Part shown: piece after piece, positions 30,018 to 64,000 of the stretch
How the letters are laid out: each line of letters starts with the position of its first letter
Numbering within the stretch: position 1 is the stretch's first letter
Notes under the pieces: generated by a model
Database searches by the model: none
Seen by the model: the letters and a program-made list of their open reading frames with translations, nothing else
What the model was told of the DNA's origin: nothing
Assembly: GCA_963678675.1 (NCBI GenBank)
Contig: OY783193.1
Location: 7,495,394-7,559,393, forward strand
Origin: Xiphydria camelus
Taxonomy: Eukaryota > Arthropoda > Insecta > Hymenoptera > Xiphydriidae
Direction: 5' to 3'
DNA length: 64,000 nt
Position numbers and translations under genes: made by a program

Positions 30018-30257
30018 TTATCCGTTGAAGATTAATGATATGGAACTTTGAGAACGAATACCAACTTGATATTTCCTCTTAGATGCTTCGGTGGTTGCAG
30101 TCTCGATAACATCAGTAACGAACTTTGTTGTCTCTTTCATGAGTTCTTCGTCATCTTTAAAAGCTTCCTTACGCTGCTCAAGAGTTTTTGCCATCAAACT
30201 CTTCTCGTTTTCCTCCGTAATGGGCGAGTGGAAAGTCAAGACCATTCTTTCGGTCAT
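30018..30257 (-). CDS. small helical protein or exon, unrecognised
   Basis: Minus-strand frame with ATG at 30257 in context AAGATGACC, 79 codons if unspliced. Residues 1-64 look like real protein: charged, helical, with an amphipathic stretch (ETTKFVTDVIETATTEASKR). After residue 64 there is a possible donor, CAA|GTTGGT at 30066/30065, the same unusual hexamer used in the arrestin and dynein genes. The composition of the last 15 residues becomes poor, which supports splicing there. A downstream acceptor (TTTTCAG on the minus strand, near 29.92 kb) would give only three more residues. I do not recognise the family. The amphipathic segment could be a protein-docking helix, but that is a guess. 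Confidence 0.4.
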   Translation of the reverse strand: MTERMVLTFHSPITEENEKSLMAKTLEQRKEAFKDDEELMKETTKFVTDVIETATTEASKRKYQVGIRSQSSISLIFNG

Positions 30258-30399
30258 CTTACCGGTTATTACTCGATATTAACCACCGATCGGTTGATCG
30301 CTCTATTTCGGACTAAAATAAGGAAGTCCTGGGCATCGCTGAAAAGGATGCTCGAATTATTTGCTAATGCAGTGTAAAAAAAAACGTCAACGAATAATC

Positions 30400-31593
30400 T
30401 AAGTTTGGAAACGTTCTAAATATGCGCTGCTTATTTTGAGAGATAATGTTACGCCGAACCAGAAGAAGTACGAGCATAAGAAGCAATAACACAATAGGTC
30501 TGACAATATATAGTGTAACCACTGACACTAATAGATCGCGAATAAATGATAAGATTATTCTCAGCTGAAGTCATCACTGTTTCAAGAACTTCGTCACCGC
30601 ACGTTTTAAAAGTAAATAATAAAATAATTAGAAAAATTATACTTTTTATTTTTATAATAAAAAATTAACACCAATTTTCATATATCGTAGTCTCACGTAA
30701 AGTGATCTTCCATCCGTAAAAAATCCTTACCTTAAATCTCTCTCTCTCTCGAAACTCACTATCACGCACACTTTATTACCGGAACTTCGTTTCGAGTCAC
30801 TTCCGTGGTCGCAGGTGCGCCTGTGATATATTCCAAGATGATTTATAAACGGCTTTTGGAGTATGCTTGAGTCTGTCTGACACACGGTCGTCGTACAACC
30901 TCGTAATGATCGGTTGCTTTGAGCCTAGCTCGCTCGACTGAATATCACCCCAGCGAAATAAACCAGAGCATGCGCCAGGCGACGTTGCCCCTAGAATTTC
31001 GAGCGTATACGGGAATTTTTTCTCGGAAAAGGTAAATCGAATGAATCGATGTGGAAATGTGTCGTGCTTCAAGGCGACGCAGAATTCGCAATGCGCCTAT
31101 GCCTTAATTTGTTTAGGGCAGGTATTTTTTCTAGAACAGATTTAAAACTCTACATATTAATATGTGGAGCCATACTGGCTGTTGCTATATACTATAATAT
31201 ATAAAAAAAGAGGAAATGATGATAAGTTTTGGATATCTGTAGTAAACATATAATATCGAATTTATTATTTCTATCATTGTGTATTTCTTGCAATTTAAAT
31301 ATTATTTGTAGAAGTAAACAATATTATAAATATATAACCTTTATTTGAACAAATGACAATTATTAATTTAAATTCTCCTGATTTATAACGTGTTTATTTC
31401 GTACTGCGTATATCTGATAACTGACATTAAAAGCTTTCCTTATATTCCCCTCGATATAAATTGAAGTGAAATTGGTTATCAGATCGTAGGGCCAGATGTG
31501 CGCTAATTCCGACTGTTAAAAGCCCTTCGGGGATGCTGGGATTGGCGCTCAATTATCCTTACGATCACGTACCCTCTTTAGTTCGGTATATGT
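30400..31593. other. intergenic, nothing recognised
   Basis: AT-rich DNA without a supportable gene. A minus-strand open frame at 30797-31072 has no family features. Confidence 0.45.
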
Positions 31594-31757
31594 ACATATC
31601 ACAAACCTAGATCAAAACAGTATCAACTCAAAAAAAATTGTTTTTCAAAAAAAATAAACCCTTTAGCAAATATCGACATGAGAATCAGTTTTTTGCCATT
31701 TCTGAAAAACAAGTTTTTTTTGAGTTGATACTGTTTTGATCTAGGCGTGCGATATGT
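31594..31757. repeat. inverted-repeat (MITE-like) element with long arms
   Basis: Arms 31606-31647 and 31703-31745 are reverse complements with a single-base gap and few differences (outer part CCTAGATCAAAACAGTATCA). Weaker pairing extends outward to about 31594 and 31757. The loop is about 55 nt. This is a compact snap-back element or a source of double-stranded RNA. No transposase frame is present. Confidence 0.75.
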
Positions 31758-31759
31758 TC

Positions 31760-33200
31760 TAGAACACTTACTATGATCCATGTCCATTCTATAATATCCG
31801 AGTTTTCAATGAATTGTTATACGTGACACGATTCTTCGCGTACAAATATTCTGAAAATGTGATTAAAATTTGTTCACATCCATCAAGTTCTTCGTAAGAT
31901 TAGAAAATAATTGTGCCCTAGTTCCAGAGAAATAGGCTCTTCGCGAACAAGTACAAATAACCCGAGGAGGAAAAGAGATTCGGTGACCTTGTATTTTCTG
32001 TATAGTCCTTTGTACGAGACTCTACAGAAACTTTTGATGCAATCGTATCAAAAGGAAGTACCCTTGATGACCATCCAACCCTCGAATGATAGTATTATGA
32101 ACAGATAATAGTCATATTAAAATGTGCTGCTCTCCTCCTTTACAATGATTCGAAGTACATTACAGAGCAGGTACACTCGGAGTATGAGGGATATTAATTA
32201 AATCATTTATAACGAAATGTACTTTTAATCGTTTTAAATAAGAGGACAAATCAACGTTACTATCTCTATTTATGACACTCTTAGTTTAAAGCTCATTAGT
32301 AATGACAACGTTTTTCTCTGATAAAAACTGGACGCGATTGAACAAGTTAAATTCATCACAATTGAAATTTGCTAAAATCAGATGTTTCTTCTTAACATAT
32401 ACGATTCTAAAAAAATAGTTTCATCTAATATGTATGCCTGGCTCTTATTTTACGTTAAATTCGAAAATAATGTTAACCACAATTTTACTTGTTTAAAAAA
32501 TATTGGAACTTCTCAGAGATGATAATGAGGTCGCGAAGTAACAGAACCCCGTATCATTGTACCACTGGCCATCAACGTGGACGAGCTTATTGCTAACTAC
32601 CCAGGGGGTGGTTGGATGGTAGCTACTGACCAATGTTTTCAGGCTAAGATAGTAACAGTGTGCGGTGTGGTACCGTGTTATTGCTTGTAGGCAAGAGATT
32701 GGCGGAGGGGCGGAGTATATTTTCATTGATCCGTCCGAGCCATCGGTGTATCACGTTGGAGAACTTACGAAACCTGAATTCAAATCCAGTCCATCTTTCT
32801 AGTCGGGTTAGCTAAATGAGTTACATTAGAAAAATGATCTCAATTTAATACTTCCACTTTTTCCCTACGGTTACCAACGGTAAAAATAAGTCAATCTCCT
32901 TTGAGTCATTTTCATATTGAGAGAAATACTGTTTAACAGACCCTATCAAAATGAGGCTACACCATAATATCTATGGCTGTAACGAATAACGGCTAAAGCT
33001 TGTGTTTGATGCATTTTGATATCCAAGCGTTTGTATAAAAAAGTAAGAGTATTTACTCATCTGTATCTATAGGAGATAATTTTAAAGTAATTCTCCTCTA
33101 TGAGTCAATGATTTATACTACACGAAGTGACACTAGAGAGGGGAATCAGATAGTACCAGTAACCCTGAAAACCCCTAACTACTGTAGTTCGTAATGGGAT
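31760..33200. other. intergenic, nothing recognised
   Basis: No coding frame with family similarity, and no tRNA-like cloverleaf that I could draw. Confidence 0.4.
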
Positions 33201-34060
33201 TTAGGGACCACCACGGTGTCCGATTCTATCCAGTTTTCCCCCATATATATTTATGAAGACGTTAGAATGCTCATTTTCCATCGAAAAAGTGAATTCGCGG
33301 ATTCGGAATTACCAAAGCAGTGGGTAGCCCAAGTAGGTTGTAGTGGGGAAAGGGTCAGACTCAGTTCTCGAAAAGTCCGCTGCGTGAGGTTGGCGCGGAA
33401 CGATGCAGTAACATCCGCGTTGGTTCGGATTGCCTCCCCGCGACTTGGACACCAACCCTCAAGACTGCCTTCACAAAAACCCAATCTATATTATTATACT
33501 TTTATTGTGACATAAGGTAGTAGTAGCTTACGGGTAACGCGAAGCGGGTTTCGAAAGACGCGCAAGGAAGGTGAGCGAGGGAGAGGGTGAAAGAGATCAG
33601 TAGGAAGAATCAATCGCGCTTGACGTCGACGCACCGTGAAGGAGGCACCGAATCAATCGTGGTCCTGACAAATCAAGTGCACCGTAAATGAGAGAGTGAA
33701 CGATCGATTGTAAAAAGGGAAGTAGGTTCGCCCGGTCAAGAAGGTGGTGGAGAATGATAAGGCCAAGATAATTGACTGAGATGTTGTCGCAAAGCAAGTT
33801 TTACGCTCTATTCATTCACTACACGTTCGTGTAGTATGATACGGGGCGGGTGCTTGACGCTGCAGTGAAGATTATGAACGTACCGTGGATAAATTTCTGC
33901 TTTAAATCTCTCGTGGAATGCGTGATCGTTCGGTTGTTGCAGTTCAGTGTATAGTGTGTCAGTGTTGTGCCCCGAAGCAGGTCAAACCGAGTAAAGTGAG
34001 AAGAGGTATCCTCGGAAGAACCCGCCCCTGACGTGTCAGTGCCTGCTTATATCCTGAATC
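33200..34060 (+). promoter_or_regulatory. possible promoter and 5' UTR region of sodium channel gene
   Basis: This block is clearly richer in G+C than the flanks and includes insect initiator-like sequence (TTCAGTGTATAG near 33944 and TGTCAGTGTTG near 33957) typical of neuronal genes. The first coding exon of the sodium channel is preceded by a splice acceptor (CAG at 38371-38373) and 31 nt of untranslated sequence, so an upstream non-coding exon must exist. Placing it here is inference. Confidence 0.25.
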
Positions 34061-34331
34061 GCTTTTCTACGCTTCGATTCCGCCTACCTATATCTAATAG
34101 GGGAGAACTCCCAAATCGTAAGTAAAAATGTCGTAATTCTTCCGCTTTTTCTCTCAAAGTACGTTTTACTTTACTCTCTCGGTTCTCGTATAGTTTATCT
34201 CTCCTTAAAGCATAATCTTCTCTATTTCTCTTTTTCCTCCTACTTAAATCTATCGATCGAGTCACTCACACGATTCTACAAGTAACTTAAGCAATGCGAA
34301 ATAGCTAGTTATTATGAATACGAGAACGGAG

Positions 34332-34412
34332 GTACGGCGAGCCACTTGATTTGGCCCTTAACTACCCAATGCACTGTGCTGATCTGGGGCTAACTTAAGT
34401 GGCTCATCGTAC
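34332..34412. ncRNA. pre-miRNA-like stem-loop (candidate)
   Basis: 5' arm 34332-34357 pairs with 3' arm 34386-34412. In the inner 19 positions (GAGCCACTTGATTTGGCCC) 18 pair, two as GU, with one mismatch. A further five pairs (GTACG with CGTAC) close the base after a two-position internal loop. The terminal loop is about 28 nt. Size and mismatch pattern resemble an animal microRNA precursor. I do not recognise a known insect mature miRNA in either arm, on either strand. A snap-back repeat is the alternative. Confidence 0.35.
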
Positions 34413-34419
34413 TGTGATC

Positions 34420-35630
34420 TCTCCACCATATTTTATGCGCACTAGAATGTGAGTCGATATTGTTCTATTGATGCACCAAATGTTTCTTGAATAACGGCAT
34501 TGAATTTCAATATTAAGAACATGATTTCTTGGAGAAATTCTTTTACTGAACTTTATCCAATTTATGTGTACGAAGTAATATTCCGAGTGAAAGAAGATAT
34601 AATCAAGCTTTATATGATAAGACTTCATAAAATCAAACCCACTTATTTTTAGTTTCTCAACCCATATATACGAAACGTAAAGAATAGTACTATCTAATGT
34701 AAATTCCCGCAGTATCATTTAATACAATGTTCACAAGCACAGTGCTTGCCGCCTCTATGCTTGAGTAGTTAAAGTTCTTCGATCAGTTCAGAAACAAAAA
34801 TGACTTGTATGGTCTTCTTTAAGTTTTAGTGACGATTATTTAAAGATAATCCACCTCCCATGCCGTTTTCGCGCCGATGCTGTGCGCGTGCCTCTGTATA
34901 TGAGTGAAAGAGAGGGAGAGTGAGTGAAAGAGTGGAAGGGTGAGGGTATGGGAAGGAGAAGGGCGGAAAGGAGAAGACAAAGAATATTTAATGGCAAATG
35001 TATTAAAACTTAAAATTTTTATTTTGTCATACTAAACTTTAGATTTTATCTTGTTGGTGTTTGAGTACTTACGGGAAAACTTCTTTCATACAACAATACG
35101 TGATTAGTTTGACAAAAAATGCCTGTTAAAATTGTTGCGATTATAAGAATTTTTACAACATTTAATAAGTAACAAACGTCCAAAACGCGTTTCTCTTGTA
35201 TAAATATAAAAACGAAATAGTATCAACTTCTTGAAAACGAAATAAAAAATAAATTATAGCAATTATATAGCTTTCTGTTAGATTTTAATTGATGTAATCA
35301 CTTAGTTAAAAATCTATTTCTCCATTTGTCGGTCAAACTGAAGATTACCTGTATTACTCTTCGTAAACCTGAGATAAAGCAGCCGTAGTAAACCATAGCA
35401 CTAATATTCATTGAGAACAAATTTTAGTGGCTCCAACTAAATGATTTGGTTCAAGGTCTAATCATTGTGTTTGGTTGGAATGTATACAATAGGAATAATT
35501 ACATTTTTTCATTTCATCCAATAAAATTCGTTTCATTCGTAGATGTTAATGAACTCATTTTCACTGCTTTGTTAAATTAATCTGAGTTGGTTTGTTTCAA
35601 CAAAAGTTTTTGTCATACGAACGATGGAAG
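34420..35630. other. intergenic, nothing recognised
   Basis: AT-rich DNA with a short GA-rich stretch near 34.9 kb and no supportable gene. Confidence 0.45.
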
Positions 35631-35886
35631 TACACAGAGAAAAAGAATTAGTTGAATCAACTAAAAATTACTTGCGGGGTCACAAGTAATCATTCATTTA
35701 AATCAATTAAATCTATTTTCATTGTAATTAAATATTTCTTCCTTGCAATCTCACACTATTCCATATCATTGTAAGAAAGATATATTTAATTGATGTATTA
35801 AAAAATTTCATTGATAAAAATAAATAATTACTTGCGACCCCGCAAGTAATTTTCAGTAGATCCGACTATTTCTTTTTCTCTGTGTA
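35631..35886. repeat. TA-flanked MITE, 60-bp terminal inverted repeats
   Basis: Arms 35631-35690 and 35827-35886 are imperfect reverse complements over 60 positions. The tips are CACAGAGAAAAAGAA and its complement, each bordered by TA, as expected from a Tc1/mariner-type target site duplication. Each arm also contains its own palindrome around ATTACTTGCG. The 136-bp core has no coding frame, so the element is non-autonomous. Confidence 0.8.
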
Positions 35887-35889
35887 TGG

Positions 35890-38373
35890 TGTTGAACCAA
35901 ACCTATATTGAGAAAAAAATCGTTTGATTCAACTAAATTTTGTGGTTACGGGAGGGAAACTATATATATTATTATTTGAATAAATATTTAGTTGAAGCAG
36001 CTAAGTAATTAGTTACTTCAAATAAATTTTATTTGCTTTAACTACATATTTCTTGAAATCACTGTATATTTAATTAGACGCTCGAGAAATTGTAGTTTAC
36101 AAAATTTAGTTAAATGAAACGTAGTATAGATGTACAGAATTCAAATGTATCAACTAATTTAATCCTTACACACGATTAACTCTATCTATCGAATACGAAC
36201 GAAATTAAGTTACAATAAAAAATAAAGTTACAGTAAAAGTTGTAATAAGAACAGGTTATCATATACGAATTCAATTTATAATTAGAATTGATGAAATAAT
36301 AACACAATAATTATTAAGCAAAAGGTTAATAAATTTAATTAGCGTCACAATCTTTAAAAATAATTAAAATTTTGTCATTCAATCGTGTTTTTACGACACG
36401 TCTAACTGATCTTTTTTCTTTGGTTTAATACTAGTATCTTTTCGATAACTCTCGAACGAATCGATAATCCCTACTCCGAGGCTCCACTAACTTTTCAATA
36501 AATTATGTTGCATTTCCGAGGAATAGCTACGTACCCAAGCCTTTCTAGTACCTATGTTAATGTGACTAAATTGAATTTTCGCCGATTTTTGGTAAATTTA
36601 TTCCAATATAGCAGCTACGCGTGGTGGCAATTAGGAAGCAGAAAATTTGCAAGGTATTACTAATACTAATATAAGACAGAAAGTCTACATTAACGTCGCC
36701 CTTACAATTAATACTTTAAATATAATAGAGATTAATAAAATTTCAGTTATTTAGATTCCACATTTTTGTTCGCTAATGCTATACGGTCGAGATCCGTAAT
36801 TATTATAAAAATAAAATGATATACGTAAAATAGAGCTATTGTTGGTAATAATAGTGATATTATTTGTTACAGATAAGAGCTTCAGTTAAACGTCAGACTA
36901 TGATAATTCGGATAATACATTGATTCTACTCGCAACTTCATGTATACGTAAGTAAACAACAAGTATACTTTTAATAGAATGCGAAATATTCTATTTTATT
37001 TTGTACCATGCCTCCTTTTCCTCCTCCACCTCCGCCTCCGTCTGTCTGAATGGTTTCTGACGTAGACACCGAGCAGTTATTAAAATATGCACAAAGAAAT
37101 TGAAAGAAAAAATATATATATTTCTCTAAGCCATTACGTTTGTGCATCAATCATTTGAAAAATACGCATCTGATTGAAATTATTATTTTTTTAATTACAT
37201 AGCAAATTTTCGAAAAGGTTTATAGCACTGTTTTATGGCTGTATGATGAAATCTTTTTTTTTTCTATTATTTTGAAGAATATTTGAATTGAACAACGAAT
37301 TAATAGGCGAACTTACGAACATACCAACGGACATATGGACCAGCCAAAAGACTATTTTAAAAATTTGAAACTTCATTTTCATTTTTTCAATAATATTTTT
37401 TGAATGGACGGGTTGAGGGATTTCTCTAAATGAAATATAATTGAATTTTAAAACTTTAGATGCGGGTGTACTACACGCATAAATTTCTAATATCAATTAA
37501 TAATAATGATCAAGGAAAAATGCGGCACCAGATCTTTAAGACAAAAGCTCTACGTTACTGAAATTTTGTAAACTATTCTATATATCAGGTCGGACATGAA
37601 AAATTTTGGTTCGTGTTGGACGGCCCCAAACGTACCACACACTGCCGCAGCGCTTTCGTTAGAGATCGCTGCAGTTTCGTCAAAGGGAGTCTCGTCTGAA
37701 AGAGAAAATACCAATAGCACTAACGGAAGCAAAGACATTATTATAATCGAGAATTTGAAGATCAGGGTAACGCCACAACTCTCCCCCTCCGTCCGGTTTC
37801 ACAAAACTACTTCGGGTTTCACTAAACGGTTCACATCGCGGAAGCCATACGTTATTGGCTATCCTCATCCTAGACTTCATCAACAACGTCAGCAATCAAG
37901 CTACTCCTCTCAGAATATACATCGGCGCTGCTTCGAGAACTGTTAGCACCAATCGTCAGGTACCGTTTAAAAAAGTCTCCAGAGAAGAGTCATATACAAT
38001 GTTGATCAGTAAGCCACGATTATTATCGCGATCGCGTGTTACTTTCTATGATCTCTTGGCTTATCTTGATATAGAACCTTCTGGTAGAGCGATATATGAT
38101 TTTAAGAAAAATTTTATTGGTAAAATAGAGATATTAAAATAATTCTGCAGAAGGGCATAGGTACTTGAATCCCTATTAGAAGCTTTACTTGTAAAGTTCC
38201 TAAAAAAATGTTTCCTTATTAATTCAATTATTGCAACAATTCAGAAAATGGTTGCAAGAAGTTGCAAAATGGTCGTACGATGGTCACGAATTAATCGGTG
38301 GTTCTTCATTATTTAAAATTCCTTGGTAGATTTAGTTAATAAGTTACCATAGGTACGATTAACATTTTTGCAG
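35890..38373. other. non-coding upstream or intronic region of sodium channel gene
   Basis: AT-rich to about 37.5 kb. Between 37.59 and 38.14 kb there are open frames on both strands with less biased base composition (plus 37596-37946 and 37855-38142), but none shows a family signature and I do not call a gene. Confidence 0.4.
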
Positions 38374-38404
38374 AGAGGTGGCTCAGGTTTCTGCAGCCTA
38401 GACA

Positions 38405-61342
<22,938 letters not shown>

Positions 61343-63019
61343 GTATGTAGCCCACCGTCTCAGCGGACCTTGTCACATATCCTTTATATTATACTGATTC
61401 ATTTGCTGAATCGATACTGCCCGATTTCTTTATTTCAATGTCATTCTTCTCGTTGTAGTGATTGATGCATTAGAGAAGTCACCGAATTTAATTGCATTTT
61501 GACGATCACAGGTCGACTATAGCTTTCCCTAGTTAGTCAAACGCAATATCTTAAGTTCTCTTCATAAATTTCATGGTTGCAACACTGGACAGTTATTATT
61601 TCTTATTCAATGGGACACTTTTCTCCATTAATGATACTGTAAACTTTTTAAGGACTTTTTAATTTATGGAGTACAATGTAGGCGTGCGAAGATTAAAGGG
61701 GGAAACTTCTATCGGTTTGAAATATATGATCAGATAGGCCATTAAATAACATAATGATTTCAATTCTAAAAAATTAACTAATTCCTTGTCTTTGAGCACG
61801 CTACTGGTTTTCGATCAAATTGCTTTAATCCATACTTTTATTGATAAACTAATGTTTTAAGATTGCTCTGTATTTTAAGCGTCCTCCAAAAAGAAATCTA
61901 AACTCTGAAGAAAATCATTGATTCCTTCTTTAACGCTAATTTAAGGGGAAAGTTACGTGAGATTCGTTAATTTATTTTAACGAAACTATTCCTTGCCTTT
62001 ATATTGCAATGAATCTTATTTCGGAACGTTGGAAGTATAATAGTAACGACCCAGTGTAGTGACCTAATCTGGCAGTCTTACAGTTTTTTACATTTGAAGT
62101 GTAAGTACATGCACATTACAACCACTTCGAATCATTTCTGAAGTTTAAACATCGATGAAGAAATGTTTCTCAAGTAAGCATGTGCGCGCAGGGGACGTAT
62201 GAATAGCTTAAATCAAGTAGCTACTTTTTATTTAACTCAACATACACACGATACACACGTATCACGTACTTACACTCCCTAGTGGGTATCAAAATAGATA
62301 GGAGCATTTAGATAATACTTAAATTATTACATCTACAAGCGTGTAAGGTCGCTGAGACATTGGGTGTAAAATCGCGACCATGCCCATACCGCGACACTTA
62401 ACTATACCTACTAACGTTTTTGAATTGCGAATTCATGCATGTAATTTTACTTGCACGTGTACTACTCATAATTGGTATAAATATGGTAGACACGTGACTC
62501 TTATTTACTTTTCAATGGCATGTGGCTTTCGTGTGCTTTAGTGTGCTTGCACCGCCTCCACCATTTGATGTATACAGTTCATATATACATTGCGAGCTCC
62601 ATTCACATTCGTGAATCATCTAGAGGTACAGTAGTAATTTATTTACGCGTTCTAAGTCAACTTATTACGCCCGATCTAACGGGCCATGTGGCTTCATTCT
62701 GTGCAGTCACTGAGACGGATTGTCACTTTCAAATAATTTGGAAATATAACCTTTGAAATGATTTATCTCGTGACTGAAGCGAAAACGAAGCAACAAAAGA
62801 CCTTTGATTAAAAATTTCATTTTTTAATCATAATATATTTTATGCCTACCTGTAAATAGAGCAAAGAAATAGATACTGTAATTATTTGCATTCTACTAAT
62901 ATTTGTATTAATAAAAGTTACGGTGGTTGTACTACTCGTATTTAACTTATGAGGAATTCTATGGAAAAATTAATACAATCTGTATAATTACCGCAAGAAG
63001 TAAAATTACTACGCCCCCC
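61343..63019. other. sodium channel intron after exon B
   Basis: No further exon was found. The next expected segment (DIII S4-S5 linker and S5, starting VVNALVQAIP in flies) does not occur up to the window end. Confidence 0.8.
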
Positions 63020-63542
63020 TTAAGGTTTCTCGAGCGTTATACTAAAAATAGTGAGAAACGCTTGAAAATGATTGCATTCGGCAGATTGAAGTAAAAAAAA
63101 ATTCAGTTAAATTTTCAAGTCTTTTAAAAAGCTCGTTGCAAAGATTTTTGAATAACAAAATAACATAATATGTTCTTATGGGTTATAACTAAGAAACCGC
63201 GATATTTCTGAGAAAAATAGTGAACAAATTCTGAAATTTTTTGAACAGCAAGTTTAATGAACTAAAATCATCTATACCAATTTTCACGTTCATTAACAAG
63301 CCTGTTATTTTTTTTATTAATTGTTCTTTATAAATTTAACCTTTGATAAGTCAATGTGGCAACGTTGCATGACGTCACCACATGTTTTGGGCTCCATTTT
63401 TGAACTCACAGATACATACATACTACTGTACGTCAAACGTTGTTGCCACATCGCATGAAGAACATACTTTAGAGTGTTACTGTACTTCAGTGGACTAACT
63501 TTTAGCAGGGAAAAAGCTCCTGTACCGCTCGAGAAACCTTAA
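63020..63542. repeat. TTAA-flanked non-autonomous DNA element
   Basis: TTAAGGTTTCTCGAGCG (63020-63036) is exactly reverse complementary to 63526-63542, so 13-bp inverted repeats are each bordered by TTAA, the target duplication of piggyBac-type elements. An internal inverted pair around TGTTGCCACATC and GATG-like ATGTGGCAACG is also present. No transposase frame is present. Confidence 0.65.
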
Positions 63543-64000
63543 AGTTTACATATACCTAAGTTACCTTTAGGTATATTTGTTATATTGCCGGTATTTATTT
63601 AGTAATTTAAAACCGTATACTAACTTGAGCATTTTTGCGCATGAATGCGTTCATGATCAAACTCAAAAATACTAAAAATACTCAAGTCAGAACATGGCTC
63701 AAAACCAAAAATGCTTCAGCCCCTACGCATAGACATAAATTCCCCATACTCATGTAAACGTTTATGCGCGCAAACCGCTCGTACGCGCAAAAAGTCCTCT
63801 AGTTAGGATAAATATTACGATATGAATACGCATATAATTACATTCAAGATGTATTGTCGTATGTATCAAAAACACCATTACACCAATTTCCCATAAGATA
63901 TATATGTACTTCCATGTTTGGCTACATGAATGTGAACCACATTCACTACGGGAGAGTTAATCGTATTCGTATAATTATACTAATAACTATTAAATTCAGT
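63543..64000. other. sodium channel intron, nothing recognised
   Basis: AT-rich non-coding sequence to the end of the window. Confidence 0.7.

Noticed and set aside
30797..31072. Minus-strand 91-codon frame
   Set aside because: No recognisable domain, no amphipathic or signal pattern, no linked exon.
34047..34265. Minus-strand 72-codon Arg/Glu-rich frame
   Set aside because: Composition reflects a purine-rich strand; no start context, splice or family evidence.
26318..38404. tRNA, rRNA or CRISPR-like arrays
   Set aside because: I looked for cloverleaf stems, conserved rRNA stretches and regular direct repeats and saw none.

Overview
The window is nuclear DNA of an insect: AT-rich, intron-rich, GT-AG spliced, and carrying a para-type voltage-gated sodium channel. 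I think Hymenoptera is the most likely order, but this is an impression from protein similarity and not proven. No bacterial, viral or CRISPR features are present. All exon models below were built by hand from reading frame, splice sites, codon phase and remembered family alignments.

Layout. (1) 901-2547 (+): 3' part of an arrestin-domain (ARRDC/alpha-arrestin) gene, with PPxY-type tail. (2) 3284-4844 (-): complete six-exon uroporphyrinogen decarboxylase (356 aa), convergent with the arrestin gene; two of its five introns use GC donors. (3) 6698-7551 (+): small four-exon IQ-motif coiled-coil protein (176 aa) of the nexin-dynein regulatory complex DRC9/DRC10 type. (4) 8433-26317 (+): complete single-headed axonemal inner-arm dynein heavy chain of DNAH7 type. 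My 48-exon model keeps frame throughout and gives 4050 aa, close to the roughly 4,000 aa of the family. (5) About 12 kb of mostly non-coding DNA (26318-38404), with one short helical ORF on the minus strand near 30.2 kb, hairpins and MITE-like elements. (6) 38405 to beyond the window end (+): para sodium channel, from the start codon through domain I, domain II and into domain III S4 (about 1,409 aa, some two thirds of the protein). It ends with a pair of 123-nt mutually exclusive S3-S4 exons.

How the genes relate. Genes 3 and 4 are both axoneme components, lie head to tail, and each has RFX X-box-like sites upstream, so they look like a small ciliary pair serving chordotonal neurons and/or sperm. 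The dynein introns are mostly 65-120 bp, while the sodium channel introns reach several kb and host most of the inverted-repeat elements.

Most interesting items: three consecutive in-frame candidate microexons (9, 18 and 9 nt) between AAA6 and the C-terminal domain of the dynein; a constitutive-looking 27-nt microexon in the dynein tail; three GC-AG introns; X-boxes before both ciliary genes; a long CT tract between the mutually exclusive sodium channel exons; and a pre-miRNA-like stem-loop at 34.33-34.41 kb.
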